Positions 46,305 through 55,184 of a stretch of 64,000 nt of DNA are shown in pieces. Origin of the DNA: an uncultured Verrucomicrobiales bacterium (GTDB lineage Bacteria; Verrucomicrobiota; Verrucomicrobiia; Verrucomicrobiales; DEV007). The stretch is taken from the NCBI GenBank assembly GCA_937891465.1, contig CALAHF010000163.1, positions 1 through 64,000 of the forward strand, read 5' to 3'. Made by a program: the position numbers and the translations under genes. The notes beneath the pieces were generated by a model. It was not told the DNA's origin. It worked only from the letters and a program-made list of their open reading frames with translations, and did no database searches. Numbering within the stretch: the stretch's first letter is position 1; the number at the start of each line of letters is the position of its first letter.

Positions 46305-47747
46305 ATGAACGACTCTCCTCACTTTTTAAAAAACCGCCGTGATTTCATCAAATCGTCAATTCCGGCTTCCGCAGCACTCGCGTCACTCTTGAACGGCGAT
46401 TCGACGCAAGCGGCAGCGGAAGACAAACTTCTCTCTCAGGCTCAGCATTTTGCTCCGAAAGCGAAACGCATCATCCTGCTAATGCAGGGGGGCGCGCCGT
46501 CCCATGTGGATTTGTTAGACTGGAAGCCGGGGCTTTACGATATGTATGGTCAGAACCTTCCGGATTCGGTTCGGAATGGTCAGCGGCTCACGACGATGAC
46601 GGCGAATCAAAAGGAATTGCCGATGCTGCCGGCCATCAAAAAATTTGAAAGCTACGGAAAATGCGGACGAATGATGTCTCCACTTCTGCGTCACACTGGA
46701 GAAATCGCGGATGACATTTGCGTGATCAATTCGATGCACACCGAAGCGATCAATCACGCGCCAGGGGTCACGTTCCAACTTACCGGCGCACAGATTCCCG
46801 GTCGACCGAGCCTTGGTGCGTGGCTCAGTTATGGCCTCGGATCGAGTTCCGAAAATCTCCCCGCATTCGTCGTGATGACGTCGCGCGACCGCGAAAATTC
46901 CTGCGGTCAGTTGTTCTTTGATTACTACTGGGGCAGCGGATTTATCCCGTCGAAACATCAGGGTGTTCAGTTTCGTGGCACGGGCGATCCCGTGATGTAT
47001 CTCTCAAATCCGAAAGGTGTGAGTCGCGACATGCGGCGCTCCGTTCTCGATGATTTGAAAGCGATGAATGAGATCAAACACGAGGAAGTGGGCGATCCTG
47101 AAATTCAAACGAGGATCTCTCAGTACGAAATGGCTTTCCGCATGCAGATGTCCGTTCCGGAACTGACCGACATCACCACCGAGCCGCAGCACATTCTCGA
47201 TATGTACGGCCCAGACGTTGAACGCAAAGGCTCCTTTGCGAGGAATTGCCTCATTGCGCGCCGTCTCGCCGAGCGCGGGACACGTTGCATTCAGCTAATG
47301 CATGCGGGTTGGGATCAGCACAACAACCTCCCGACTCAGTTAGAAATTCAGTGCCGCGACACCGATCAGCCAAGCGCGGCATTGGTTCGTGATTTAAAAC
47401 AGCGAGGGATGCTTGAAGACACCCTCGTCATTTGGGGCGGTGAATTTGGACGGACGCCCTTTGGTCAGGGCGACATCAAAAATGTAAAGAAACATGGCCG
47501 CGATCATCACGGCCGTTGTTTCTCAATCTGGATGGCAGGCGCCGGCGTGAAGCCTGGAATCCAATACGGAAAGACCGACGACCACGCCTTCAACGTTGCC
47601 GAGAATCCAGTTCACGTTCACGATTTTCAAGCCACGATTTTGCACTTGTTAGGGATCGATCACGAAAAGCTGACCTATAGATTCCAGGGCCGGAGATTTC
47701 GACTGACCGATGTTCATGGTCATGTGGTTAAGGATATTTTGGCGTGA
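46305..47747 (+). CDS. DUF1501 protein, Tat-exported
   Basis: A 480-residue DUF1501 protein with a Tat signal (N-R-R-D-F-I-K at about 10-16). Family blocks include M-Q-G-G-A-P-S-H-V-D, N-H-A-P-G-V and W-G-G-E-F-G-R-T-P, ending L-T-D-V-H-G-H-V-V-K. It starts 3 nt after the fusion gene ends and belongs to the sigma factor operon. Confidence 0.92.
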   Translation: MNDSPHFLKNRRDFIKSSIPASAALASLLNGDSTQAAAEDKLLSQAQHFAPKAKRIILLMQGGAPSHVDLLDWKPGLYDMYGQNLPDSVRNGQRLTTMTANQKELPMLPAIKKFESYGKCGRMMSPLLRHTGEIADDICVINSMHTEAINHAPGVTFQLTGAQIPGRPSLGAWLSYGLGSSSENLPAFVVMTSRDRENSCGQLFFDYYWGSGFIPSKHQGVQFRGTGDPVMYLSNPKGVSRDMRRSVLDDLKAMNEIKHEEVGDPEIQTRISQYEMAFRMQMSVPELTDITTEPQHILDMYGPDVERKGSFARNCLIARRLAERGTRCIQLMHAGWDQHNNLPTQLEIQCRDTDQPSAALVRDLKQRGMLEDTLVIWGGEFGRTPFGQGDIKNVKKHGRDHHGRCFSIWMAGAGVKPGIQYGKTDDHAFNVAENPVHVHDFQATILHLLGIDHEKLTYRFQGRRFRLTDVHGHVVKDILA

Positions 47748-48073
47748 TGGAAATGGACGTGAAAAAAGGTGAACGTGTTGAAATCGAATTTCCCAAGGAA
47801 TTCGTAAAATTGACACGGCACTTCGAAATATACTGTGACGCTGGGTGTTGTGGCCTTGATGCATTTGATTTTTGCAACCAAGACGCCAAGAAATTGGCAG
47901 TAAAAGAGCTCGGTAATCGAGAAATCTCAACGGTTTGCGGCGAGGCGATAGAATTTGATAAAGACCCGCGGGAGTTTTGGTCAAATCAGAACGAATTTGC
48001 GCACACATGGGAAAATGGGGCGGCGCTCCATCTATGGGTCAATAATATCGCGGCGGAAATCCTGATGGATTGA
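47747..48073 (+). CDS. small cysteine-containing protein of unknown function
   Basis: A 108-residue protein whose ATG overlaps the DUF1501 stop (TGATG). The stretch C-D-A-G-C-C-G-L-D-A-F-D-F at about 30-42 is distinctive; a possible match to DUF6331-like proteins comes to mind but I cannot confirm it. The protein is acidic, has no signal or membrane segment, and ends L-H-L-W-V-N-N-I. Its coupling to the operon suggests a joint role. An alternative ATG lies two codons in at 47753. Confidence 0.68.
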   Translation: MEMDVKKGERVEIEFPKEFVKLTRHFEIYCDAGCCGLDAFDFCNQDAKKLAVKELGNREISTVCGEAIEFDKDPREFWSNQNEFAHTWENGAALHLWVNNIAAEILMD

Positions 48074-48079
48074 TCTAAA

Positions 48080-48122
48080 CGAAGCAACCCTATCTGTTCG
48101 CCAAACCAACCCTGTTGTTTCG
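48080..48122. repeat. 43-nt intergenic palindromic element, copy 10
   Basis: Left arm CGAAGCAACCCTAT (48080-48093), centre CTGTTCGCCAAACCA, right arm ACCCTGTTGTTTCG (48109-48122). The left core reads CCCTAT, so here it is the left arm that carries the flipped core, while the outer CGAA/TTCG bases still pair. It lies 7 nt after the small cysteine protein gene. Confidence 0.75.
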
Positions 48123-48190
48123 TTAAAATTTGAAAATTTCGTCACAAGATTTTGAAATGTGAACGCAACATTTGCGTTTATGTTTCTACC

Positions 48191-49123
48191 ATGAATCAAC
48201 TTGAAAGCCTGAAGCAGTTTACCACGGTCGTCGCTGATACCGGAAGTTTTGAAACGATGCGGGAATACGAGCCGCAGGATGCGACGACGAACCCAAGTTT
48301 GATTTTAAAGGCGGTTCAGCAAGACGATTACGCTCCGATGATCGACGAGGTGCGCAAAGAAGCGGGCGATGGCGCTTCCACGGAAGCCATCATTGATCGG
48401 CTTCTCGTTTTGTTTGGAATGAAAATTCTCGAAATCGTTCCTGGCCGGGTTTCGACGGAAGTGGATGCGCGGCTCTCTTTCGACACTGAAGGAACGATCG
48501 TAAAGGCTAAAGAGCTGATCGCATTTTATGAAGCGAAAGATGCCTCGCGTGATCGTATTTTGATCAAGATCGCTTCGACTTGGGAAGGAATTCGTGCGGC
48601 GGAGGCTTTGGAAAAAGAGGGTATTCACTGCAACCTCACACTTCTCTTTTCGAAAGTTCAGGCAATTGCCTGTGCCGAAGCGGGCATCACCCTCATCTCT
48701 CCTTTTGTTGGTCGAATTCTCGACTGGCACAAGAAGGCAACGGGCAATGATTTTACCGGTGCTGATGATCCCGGCGTGCAGTCGGTCACTGAGATTTTCA
48801 ACTACTACAAAAAATTCGGCTACAAGACGGAAGTCATGGGAGCGAGTTTTCGAAATACCGGCGAGATCGTTGAGCTGGCTGGTTGCGACCTTCTTACGAT
48901 TGGGCCGAATTTACTGGAAGAATTGCAAAACACCGATGGCGAACTGACGCTGAAACTCGACGCTGACAAAGCGGCTGATCTCGATTTAGAGAAAATCGAA
49001 CTGGACGAAAATACGTTCCGCTTTGAATTCAACGAAGATGCCATGGCGACGGAGAAGACTGCTGAAGGCATCCGTAATTTCTCGGCGGATATCGTGAAGC
49101 TTGAGAAATTGATCGAAGGTTAA
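48191..49123 (+). CDS. tal: transaldolase
   Basis: A 310-residue TalB-type transaldolase, which moves a dihydroxyacetone unit between sugar phosphates in the non-oxidative pentose phosphate pathway. The Schiff-base lysine lies in [12 protein letters not shown], and D-A-T-T-N-P-S near the N terminus and N-L-T-L-L-F-S are family blocks. I chose the ATG at 48191, the usual start M-N-Q-L-E-S-L; the frame is open to 48152. The last 4 nt overlap the end of the convergent cutA gene. Confidence 0.95.
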   Translation: MNQLESLKQFTTVVADTGSFETMREYEPQDATTNPSLILKAVQQDDYAPMIDEVRKEAGDGASTEAIIDRLLVLFGMKILEIVPGRVSTEVDARLSFDTEGTIVKAKELIAFYEAKDASRDRILIKIASTWEGIRAAEALEKEGIHCNLTLLFSKVQAIACAEAGITLISPFVGRILDWHKKATGNDFTGADDPGVQSVTEIFNYYKKFGYKTEVMGASFRNTGEIVELAGCDLLTIGPNLLEELQNTDGELTLKLDADKAADLDLEKIELDENTFRFEFNEDAMATEKTAEGIRNFSADIVKLEKLIEG

Positions 49124-49443
49124 TTCGTCACATCACGAACCCACTTCACATAATCCTCGGCACCGGAATCGACCGGCAGCACGAGGAATTCGGGCACATC
49201 ATACGGATGCAGCTCGATCAGTTCCGCTTCCAGTTTTGAAATGAGAAGTTCGCGCGTTTTGAAAATCGCGAGGACTTCGGAGTCTCGTTGTGTTTCTCCG
49301 TTCCATTGATAAATCGACTCAACCTGCGGGACCAAATTGACGCAGGCAACGAGTTGCGATTCGACCAGCTGTGTGCCAATTTGACGCGCCTTTTCAAGGT
49401 TGGGGAATGTGCATAAAACAATGCGGATATCTTCGGTCTTCAT
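49120..49443 (-). CDS. cutA: divalent-cation tolerance protein CutA
   Basis: A 107-residue CutA1 protein that forms a PII-like trimer. The family marks A-C-V-N-L-V-P, I-Y-Q-W-N-G and E-L-H-P-Y-D-V-P-E are all present. Cellular role is debated; copper tolerance in some bacteria. It converges on tal and is divergent from the histidine kinase gene, 14 nt away. Confidence 0.93.
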   Translation of the reverse strand: MKTEDIRIVLCTFPNLEKARQIGTQLVESQLVACVNLVPQVESIYQWNGETQRDSEVLAIFKTRELLISKLEAELIELHPYDVPEFLVLPVDSGAEDYVKWVRDVTN

Positions 49444-49457
49444 GAGGCATTTACTTT

Positions 49458-50663
49458 ATGAAATCTGGATTCATCGACAAGCTGATTGATCGCGTTGACC
49501 GGATGGACGCTGAGCAAATTCAGCGCGCCGTCCTAAAAATCGCGCAGGAGAAAGGCTCGCTCGAAAAAGTCTTCGATGCGCTTCGTGATGGCGTCATCGT
49601 CACCGGCGTGCGGGGAAATGTTCATTCGATCAATCGGGCTGCGTGTGAATTTCTCGGCGTTTTAAAAAGTGAGACGATTGGAAAAATGCTGGCGAAATGG
49701 ATGCCAGGGTTGGAGTGGGATTCGCTCACCAAATCCGGCCGCGTCGTGAATCGTGACCTTGAAGTTTTCTATCCCGAGCATCGCTACTTAAATTTTTACG
49801 TGTCACCGCTCGAATCGGAAGACGACGAAAACACGCCTGCAGGTTTTGCTTTAATTCTCCGGGACACCACAAAATCCCGTGAGAGTTTGCAGGAAGAAAT
49901 TGAGTCCGAAAAAATCAACGCGCTCACGATGTTGGCCGCGAGCGTCGCTCACGAGATCGGAAATCCGCTGAACTCGTTGAACATTCACCTCCAGCTGGTC
50001 GAGCGAAAACTGAAGCAGAAAGCGGAACCCGAGCTGGCTGAGGAGCTCACGAAATCGCTGGAAGTTGCCCGAGGCGAAATCAAGCGACTCGATTTCATCG
50101 TTGAGAAATTCCTTTCGGCCGTTCGCCCGACTCGCCCAATGACCGAGCTGACCAAGCTCAATGAAGTCGTCCGAGAATCCGTTGAATTTCTCGCGCCCGA
50201 AATTCAGGATCGCGGAATCAAAACCATTCTCCAACTGAACGGAGATTTGCCAACACTTCAGTTGGATCGCGATCAATTTAAGCAGTCGTTTTACAATCTC
50301 ATTCGCAACGCAGGTCAGGCCATCGGATCTGATGGCGCTCTGACTATTCGAACTGATTTCGATGGCTACAATGTGAGCGTTAGTTTTGCAGATACTGGCT
50401 CTGGCATCGCCGGTGAAAAAGTTGGGCAAGTCTTCGATCCCTATTTCACCACCAAAGAAACGGGCTCTGGTTTAGGGCTTTTAATTGTTCATCGGATTGT
50501 CCGCGAACACGGCGGCGAGCTCGAATTTGACAGCAAAGAAGGAGAAGGGACAACCGTGACGATCCACCTTCCTCGGGTGGATAAACGGATGCGATTTTTG
50601 GGAAGTGGTGATGAAGCTGCTGCCAATGACGTAATCGATATCGAGGCATTCAGTGACCAATAG
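49458..50663 (+). CDS. PAS-containing histidine kinase (NtrB-like)
   Basis: A 401-residue soluble sensor kinase. A PAS domain at about 36-140 precedes the H-box (A-H-E-I-G-N-P-L-N-S-L, about 165-175) and an ATPase domain with N box (N-L-I-R-N-A), D-T-G-S-G-I and G-S-G-L-G-L. No membrane segment is seen, so it senses a cytoplasmic signal, as NtrB does. The response regulator follows 12 nt downstream and is the likely partner. The signal is not known from sequence. Confidence 0.93.
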   Translation: MKSGFIDKLIDRVDRMDAEQIQRAVLKIAQEKGSLEKVFDALRDGVIVTGVRGNVHSINRAACEFLGVLKSETIGKMLAKWMPGLEWDSLTKSGRVVNRDLEVFYPEHRYLNFYVSPLESEDDENTPAGFALILRDTTKSRESLQEEIESEKINALTMLAASVAHEIGNPLNSLNIHLQLVERKLKQKAEPELAEELTKSLEVARGEIKRLDFIVEKFLSAVRPTRPMTELTKLNEVVRESVEFLAPEIQDRGIKTILQLNGDLPTLQLDRDQFKQSFYNLIRNAGQAIGSDGALTIRTDFDGYNVSVSFADTGSGIAGEKVGQVFDPYFTTKETGSGLGLLIVHRIVREHGGELEFDSKEGEGTTVTIHLPRVDKRMRFLGSGDEAAANDVIDIEAFSDQ

Positions 50664-50675
50664 AAAATTTTCAAC

Positions 50676-52055
50676 ATGATAGATTTCACCGAAATAACCG
50701 TTCTCATCGTCGATGATGAAAAGAACACGCGCGACGGTTTGCGAATGTCTTTTGAAGACGAATTCGATGTCTACGTGGCGGCGAACATGGCAGAAGCCCA
50801 CGAGGTTTTAAAAAGCGAATTGGTCGATGTGATGGTGACGGATTTGCGACTCGGCGGCGAAGACGGGATGGAACTGATCGATCAGGCATTGAAAATCCCC
50901 AAGCCACCGATTTGTATTTTGATGACGGCGTATGGCTCGGTCGATCTTGCGGTCGAGGCCATGAAACGTGGCGCTTACGATTACGTTGGCAAGCCTCTCA
51001 ACATTGATGAGCTAGAACTGATCATAAAGCGGGCCGTGCGAACGCGGACGGTTGAAACTGAAAACGTTGCCCTGAAACAACAGGTCGAAAAGCGTTTCAA
51101 CCTGAACAATGTCATTGGCGAATCCCGCGCGATGCAGCCTGTTTTTGAAACGGTCCAGCAGGTTGCCCCCACTCGTGCGACCGTTTTGATCGAGGGCGAA
51201 AGCGGAACTGGCAAGGAACTGATCGGCCATGCCATTCACAATCTGAGCGGTCGCCCAAAATCAAAACTGGTCATCGTTCATTGCGCCGCGCTCAGCGAGC
51301 AGTTGTTGGAAAGCGAATTGTTTGGTCATGAAAAAGGCGCGTTCACCGGAGCGACTGAACGCCGTAAAGGACGGTTTGAAGAAGCTGATGGCGGCACGCT
51401 TTTCCTCGATGAAATCGGCGAAATTGATTCGAGCATTCAGGTGAAATTGCTGCGTGCTCTCGGCGAGCGAACTTTTGAACGGCTCGGCAGTAACAAGCCG
51501 ATTAAAGTTGATGTGCGAGTTGTTGCCGCCACGAATAAAAACCTCGAGGAACTCGTCGAGAAAGGTGAATTCCGCGACGATCTGTTTTTCCGCCTCAACG
51601 TGGTGAAAGTCACGATGCCTCCGCTACGAGAACGTCGCGAAGATATTGTTTTGTTAGCCAATGCCTTCCTCAAAGAATTTGCTGAAGAGAACAACAAGCC
51701 CATTCGCGAGCTTACAAACGACGCGATGCAACGACTCATCAGTTACGAATGGCCGGGAAATGTCCGTGAACTTCGAACGGCAATCGAACATGGCGTCGTG
51801 ATGTGCAACGCCGCAAAAATTGCGCTAAAACATCTGCCAGTTTTTCTGCAAGCCGGTCGCGAGTTGGCTTTTTATAAAGGAACTGCCGCGACGGATTCCC
51901 CCGCAGCAATCGAACCAGAAGATTTAAACTTAGAAAATATGGAGAAGCGCATGATCGACGTGGCTCTCGGTCAGACGGGCGGAAACCGAACCGAGGCTGC
52001 GAAGTTGCTTGGTATTTCGCGCCGGACATTGCAGCGAAAATTGAAGGAGGATTGA
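50676..52055 (+). CDS. sigma-54-dependent response regulator (NtrC family)
   Basis: A 459-residue activator. Receiver at 1-120 with phosphorylation site D56 (V-M-V-T-D-L-R-L), AAA+ domain at about 140-370 with Walker A G-E-S-G-T-G-K-E and the sigma-54 contact loop G-A-F-T-G-A, and a Fis-type helix-turn-helix at the C terminus ([16 protein letters not shown]). It would activate sigma-54 promoters when phosphorylated by the preceding kinase. A 43-nt repeat follows 11 nt after the stop. Confidence 0.95.
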   Translation: MIDFTEITVLIVDDEKNTRDGLRMSFEDEFDVYVAANMAEAHEVLKSELVDVMVTDLRLGGEDGMELIDQALKIPKPPICILMTAYGSVDLAVEAMKRGAYDYVGKPLNIDELELIIKRAVRTRTVETENVALKQQVEKRFNLNNVIGESRAMQPVFETVQQVAPTRATVLIEGESGTGKELIGHAIHNLSGRPKSKLVIVHCAALSEQLLESELFGHEKGAFTGATERRKGRFEEADGGTLFLDEIGEIDSSIQVKLLRALGERTFERLGSNKPIKVDVRVVAATNKNLEELVEKGEFRDDLFFRLNVVKVTMPPLRERREDIVLLANAFLKEFAEENNKPIRELTNDAMQRLISYEWPGNVRELRTAIEHGVVMCNAAKIALKHLPVFLQAGRELAFYKGTAATDSPAAIEPEDLNLENMEKRMIDVALGQTGGNRTEAAKLLGISRRTLQRKLKED

Positions 52056-52066
52056 AGTGCTTTCCA

Positions 52067-52109
52067 CGAAGCAATAGGCTTGGTTCATCGAACGCACCCT
52101 GTTGGTTCG
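52067..52109. repeat. 43-nt intergenic palindromic element, copy 11
   Basis: Arms CGAAGCAATAGGCT (52067-52080) and ACCCTGTTGGTTCG (52096-52109) around TGGTTCATCGAACGC. The centre contains the inner palindrome GTTC-ATC-GAAC exactly. Confidence 0.85.
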
Positions 52110-52158
52110 TGAACCAATTTTTGCGTCACAGATTCTCACTCCACTGTCAATATCTGAC

Positions 52159-52581
52159 ATGAGAACTGTGAACGTCGTCGAGTTAAATCAACCTGCTAGG
52201 TCTTTAAAAATTGGGCCGACTCGTGGGATTATTGTCAGCCTGTTCGTTGCGGCTTGCTTGCATTCGGCCATTCTTTTTTCGTTTCAATGCGTTGCGCTCG
52301 CCGAGCCACAATTCAATGAACCAATGTTTAGATGCGTCTTTCTAGATCTCGAACACACATGCTCAATTCCAGGGTTAGTTCGTCCCGTCATTTCGGCAAA
52401 ACTAAGGCCGTCTCGATCGCCCGAAAGGGTGCCGATTATCGATCTAACTTACTTACCTTCCGGGCACATCAAGTTTGACGATCAATTCGAATCGACTCTT
52501 GATGCCGATCTCTTTTCCAGTTCGTTTGCACCTAGCATGAGCTTCGTGGATCTGAATGATGATGACGAACTGTCGCGATGA
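52159..52581 (+). CDS. single-pass membrane protein of unknown function
   Basis: A 140-residue protein with one membrane segment at about 24-44 and a soluble tail with P-I-I-D-L-T-Y-L-P and an acidic end (D-L-N-D-D-D-E-L). I chose the ATG at 52159; an in-frame GTG at 52102 lies in the repeat and adds 19 residues of poor composition. It ends directly against the convergent ArsR-methyltransferase gene (52581/52582). Confidence 0.55.
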   Translation: MRTVNVVELNQPARSLKIGPTRGIIVSLFVAACLHSAILFSFQCVALAEPQFNEPMFRCVFLDLEHTCSIPGLVRPVISAKLRPSRSPERVPIIDLTYLPSGHIKFDDQFESTLDADLFSSSFAPSMSFVDLNDDDELSR

Positions 52582-53502
52582 TCACTTTTCGCAAACGGCC
52601 ATGAGCGTTTGAAAATGCGGTGACTCACTTTCGCGATCGACCACCGCGATGTCCGGGTTCTTCTCAAAACCTGCGTTCGTCAGAAATTCCGAAATTTCCA
52701 ATTCAGAGAATCCAAGCCATTCGTCGGCGTAAAGTTCACGAGCATCTTCGAACGTGTGTTTCAACAAATCGAGAATCACGATCTTGCCGCCTGGCTTTAG
52801 GATACGATGCCCTGCCGTGATCGCTGCCTGTGGATTCGCCGCGTGATGAAGCGCCTGGCTGAAAAATGCAATATCGATCGTACCGTCATCAATCGGCGGA
52901 TTTTCGATATCTCCCACACGGAATTCCAGATTCTTGAATCCGTTATCTTTTGCCGTTTCGGAGGCGAACTGGACCATTTTCTCCGAATTATCGATCGCGA
53001 TGACACGTTCTGCTTTTTGGGCAAGCAACTGGGAAAAAGTCCCCTCACCCGCTCCGAGATCGGCAATAATCATCGGAGGCATCAGTTTGAGAAGTGTCTC
53101 GGCGAGCCCCTTCCAAGAACGGCCGGGGCAATAGGTTTTGCCAAATTTTCCGGCGAGGGCATCGAAATAAGCGCGAGCTTTGTCTTTTCGTTTATTTAAA
53201 ATCAGGCGGAGCGCCGCGGAATCTGTGGTGGTTTCGTCGACTTCCGTCGCTGCTAGGTTGATGGCTGAAACGAGATCAGCATCGAGTTCACCGAAGCTGT
53301 AGATTACGTTTTTTCCAGATCGGCGATCAACCACGAGACCTTCGGCTTTGAGCTGTGAAAGTTGCGTCGAAATCCGAGATTGCCCCATCGCGAGGATTTC
53401 CTGCAGTTCAACAACCGATAAATCTTCCTGACGGAGCAACGATAAAATCCGTAACCGTGTGGAATCAGCAATCAGCCGAAGACTTTTTAAAATGGACGCC
53501 AT
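52582..53502 (-). CDS. ArsR-family regulator fused to a SAM-dependent methyltransferase
   Basis: A 306-residue two-domain protein. The N-terminal 90 residues are an ArsR winged helix (D-S-T-R-L-R-I-L-S-L-L, S-R-I-S-T-Q-L-S-Q-L as recognition helix) without obvious metal-binding cysteines. From about 125 a class I methyltransferase domain follows, with SAM-binding D-L-G-A-G-E-G-T-F. ArsR-type regulators that control the S-adenosylmethionine cycle (SahR) are known in proteobacteria, and here metK and ahcY lie 2 kb away; the promoter regions of this gene and metK share a 29-nt motif. Binding of SAM or S-adenosylhomocysteine in the methyltransferase fold as a signal is the inference. Confidence 0.9.
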   Translation of the reverse strand: MASILKSLRLIADSTRLRILSLLRQEDLSVVELQEILAMGQSRISTQLSQLKAEGLVVDRRSGKNVIYSFGELDADLVSAINLAATEVDETTTDSAALRLILNKRKDKARAYFDALAGKFGKTYCPGRSWKGLAETLLKLMPPMIIADLGAGEGTFSQLLAQKAERVIAIDNSEKMVQFASETAKDNGFKNLEFRVGDIENPPIDDGTIDIAFFSQALHHAANPQAAITAGHRILKPGGKIVILDLLKHTFEDARELYADEWLGFSELEISEFLTNAGFEKNPDIAVVDRESESPHFQTLMAVCEK

Positions 53503-53518
53503 GTTTCGCTATCACGGT

Positions 53519-53547
53519 ATCAAGACATCCAGATTTGTAAATGCGAA
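53519..53547. promoter_or_regulatory. candidate operator upstream of the ArsR-methyltransferase gene
   Basis: This 29-nt stretch matches 55673-55701 upstream of metK at 24 of 29 positions; the shared core is AGATTTGTAAAT flanked by ATCAA on the left and CGAA on the right. It lies 16 nt upstream of the start codon at 53502, within the expected promoter, which fits autoregulation. Relative to its gene it is in the opposite orientation to the metK copy. Confidence 0.65.
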
Positions 53548-53604
53548 CTGACAGCCTCGGTCGAGTAATAGAAATTAGTCGAGACTTTAAAGCTGATTGA
53601 TAGG

Positions 53605-54648
53605 TTACGACGAAGATGGGTCACCAATATCAATGTCTTCAAATTCAACGAGCACCTCAAGGGCATCTTCAATAGTGGCTCGCGCGTGCGCTGTCATCAT
53701 ATGGAGGTAAGCATGAATTTTAGCATCGGCCGTGTTTCGGTTTTCACATTGCGCGCTGTATTCTTCAAAACCGTTTAAAGCCTTCAGCAGAGCGGCGAGG
53801 TGATTCGGACACTCGCAGTCTACAGCAGAAGAAATGTTAGAAGCCTTTGCAATCTGGGAGTTGCTATACTTTCGCTTCCGAATACCCCCTTTGTGATCTT
53901 TGGGCTTAGGCGCCTCATCAATAATCGCTGACGCAGACCTTCCAGCCAGTGCAATGTCGGTTTCACAGGCCTCGCGCAGTTCTGAAAGTGAGACAGGCGC
54001 CCTGATGGCAGATATCAATCCACTATCATCACTGATCTTTTCAAGAGTGCGCTCCTGAGCATAGGCATATACCAGAATGGCTCTTAAGGCACGGAAACGA
54101 CTGATAATTCGCCGAACCCGATTCACCTCCTCGTCAAAGAGCGCCGAAATTTCGACAAACACAAGATCAGCTTCGAATCCTGTATCACAAGACTCTGCGT
54201 CCTCCAGCGTTTTGAATTCCGTGATCGTCGCTTCATCATCAACAAATGCGCTACCAATATTAACGGTCGTAACCAAATGCTCCCCGATCACTGCGATTCG
54301 GCATCGGCGAACTTTATCATTCTCTTTCCAACCTTTAACCGATGCGTCGCTTGAAGAAACTTTAGAGCACTCCTCAAGACGCCTTTCAAGTTCCACGATG
54401 GGAAGCCCAACCAGCGTGCGAATCCCATGTCCGCGGTCAGAAAGGGCCTTCAGCAGGGTCAGTCTCTGAACCTCCCTCCTTGAATACTGCCGATGCCCTC
54501 CCTTTGTCCGGCCCGGATTGACGGCCTGATGGCGCTTCTCCCACATCCGTAGACCGGGCGCGGTCAACCCGGTGAGGCGGCAAACGGCCGCAATGTCGTA
54601 AACGTCGTCGGCTGAGGGTTTACTGGCTTTCACTTCCGTTTCAGGCAT
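53605..54648 (-). CDS. MerR-family regulator with central receiver-like region
   Basis: A 347-residue regulator. The N-terminal MerR helix-turn-helix spans about 15-90 (Y-D-I-A-A-V-C-R-L-T-G-L, R-M-W-E-K-R-H, G-G-H-R-Q-Y-S). A central alpha/beta region at about 115-225 contains L-V-F-V-E-I and resembles a receiver or B12-binding fold lacking their key residues. The C-terminal 80 residues carry C-E-C-P-N-H-L-A-A-L-L and C-E-N-R. The domain order is like LitR/CarH relatives. Two small genes lie upstream, 54685-54861 directly before it, and a repeat array further up. Confidence 0.82.
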   Translation of the reverse strand: MPETEVKASKPSADDVYDIAAVCRLTGLTAPGLRMWEKRHQAVNPGRTKGGHRQYSRREVQRLTLLKALSDRGHGIRTLVGLPIVELERRLEECSKVSSSDASVKGWKENDKVRRCRIAVIGEHLVTTVNIGSAFVDDEATITEFKTLEDAESCDTGFEADLVFVEISALFDEEVNRVRRIISRFRALRAILVYAYAQERTLEKISDDSGLISAIRAPVSLSELREACETDIALAGRSASAIIDEAPKPKDHKGGIRKRKYSNSQIAKASNISSAVDCECPNHLAALLKALNGFEEYSAQCENRNTADAKIHAYLHMMTAHARATIEDALEVLVEFEDIDIGDPSSS

Positions 54649-54684
54649 GAGATTTAAAGGTGGGTTCGAAATTTCTAAGGGCCG

Positions 54685-54861
54685 CTAATTAGAGGCGAGC
54701 TCGGTCTTCTTCGGCCGGGCCGCAAGCAAGGATGCTAGGATCACCTCTTCAGGAGCTTCCAAGATAGCTGATGCAATTCGCACGAAAGCTTTGTCTTCAA
54801 ACGAGAGTTCTGGGCGATGCAAACTAGGGCGGGGCTTTCCGAGTGAGATTTGAGTGTTCAT
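54685..54861 (-). CDS. 58-residue protein of unknown function
   Basis: A short frame starting at the ATG at 54861. It reads as a helical polar protein: F-E-D-K-A-F-V-R-I-A, S-A-I-L-E-A-P-E-E-V-I-L, ending K-K-T-E-L-A-S-N. It ends 36 nt before the MerR-type regulator gene, so it is probably in the same operon. The start is not backed by a clear ribosome binding site. Confidence 0.5.
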   Translation of the reverse strand: MNTQISLGKPRPSLHRPELSFEDKAFVRIASAILEAPEEVILASLLAARPKKTELASN

Positions 54862-54973
54862 TTTGATATGTTTTAGATGTTTGTTTGTGGGAGCGGAATA
54901 TTTCAGAATGCGATCAGTTGCTCTTGCAGATTTTTGCCAGCGCGACAGCCTCTTTCCGGGCAGTAAACTCTTC

Positions 54974-55072
54974 CTAACGAGCCTTTTGACACATGAGTAG
55001 GAACTTTAGGACCACGCCAATCAGCGCGAAAACGAATGGAAAACACAGGATAAGGGCAGCTTGATCAGTCAT
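54974..55072 (-). CDS. 32-residue single-pass membrane peptide
   Basis: An ATG at 55072 opens a 32-codon frame, nearly all of it one membrane segment (A-L-I-L-C-F-P-F-V-F-A-L-I-G-V-V) with a basic C terminus (C-Q-K-A-R). Small hydrophobic peptides are common but hard to confirm; no ribosome binding site is visible. The 112 nt between this and the next small gene (54862-54973) show no other signal. Confidence 0.4.
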   Translation of the reverse strand: MTDQAALILCFPFVFALIGVVLKFLLMCQKAR

Positions 55073-55155
55073 TGTTTGTTTTTTGTTTAATTACCTCTAC
55101 TAAATGATGAAACGTTTTAAACAAAAATCCGGATGCTTCCTATTTTGTTTATTTA

Positions 55156-55184
55156 TTGATTAACAATTGATCAAATGTTGATTA
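55156..55184. repeat. three TTGATYA repeats at 11-bp spacing
   Basis: TTGATTA at 55156-55162, TTGATCA at 55167-55173 and TTGATTA at 55178-55184 start exactly 11 bp apart, so they lie on one face of the helix. They are in the gene-free stretch 55073-55317, upstream of the two small genes and the MerR-type regulator on the minus strand. The rest of this stretch is AT-rich near the repeats and otherwise unremarkable. A cooperative operator is the simplest reading. Confidence 0.6.

Noticed and set aside
52102-52158. N-terminal extension of the membrane protein from a GTG at 52102
   Set aside because: The GTG lies at the edge of a 43-nt repeat and the extra residues look non-coding; the ATG at 52159 gives a compact membrane anchor.
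54685-55072. Toxin-antitoxin pair
   Set aside because: The two small frames are in the right size range, but neither matches a known toxin or antitoxin and they do not overlap or adjoin each other.
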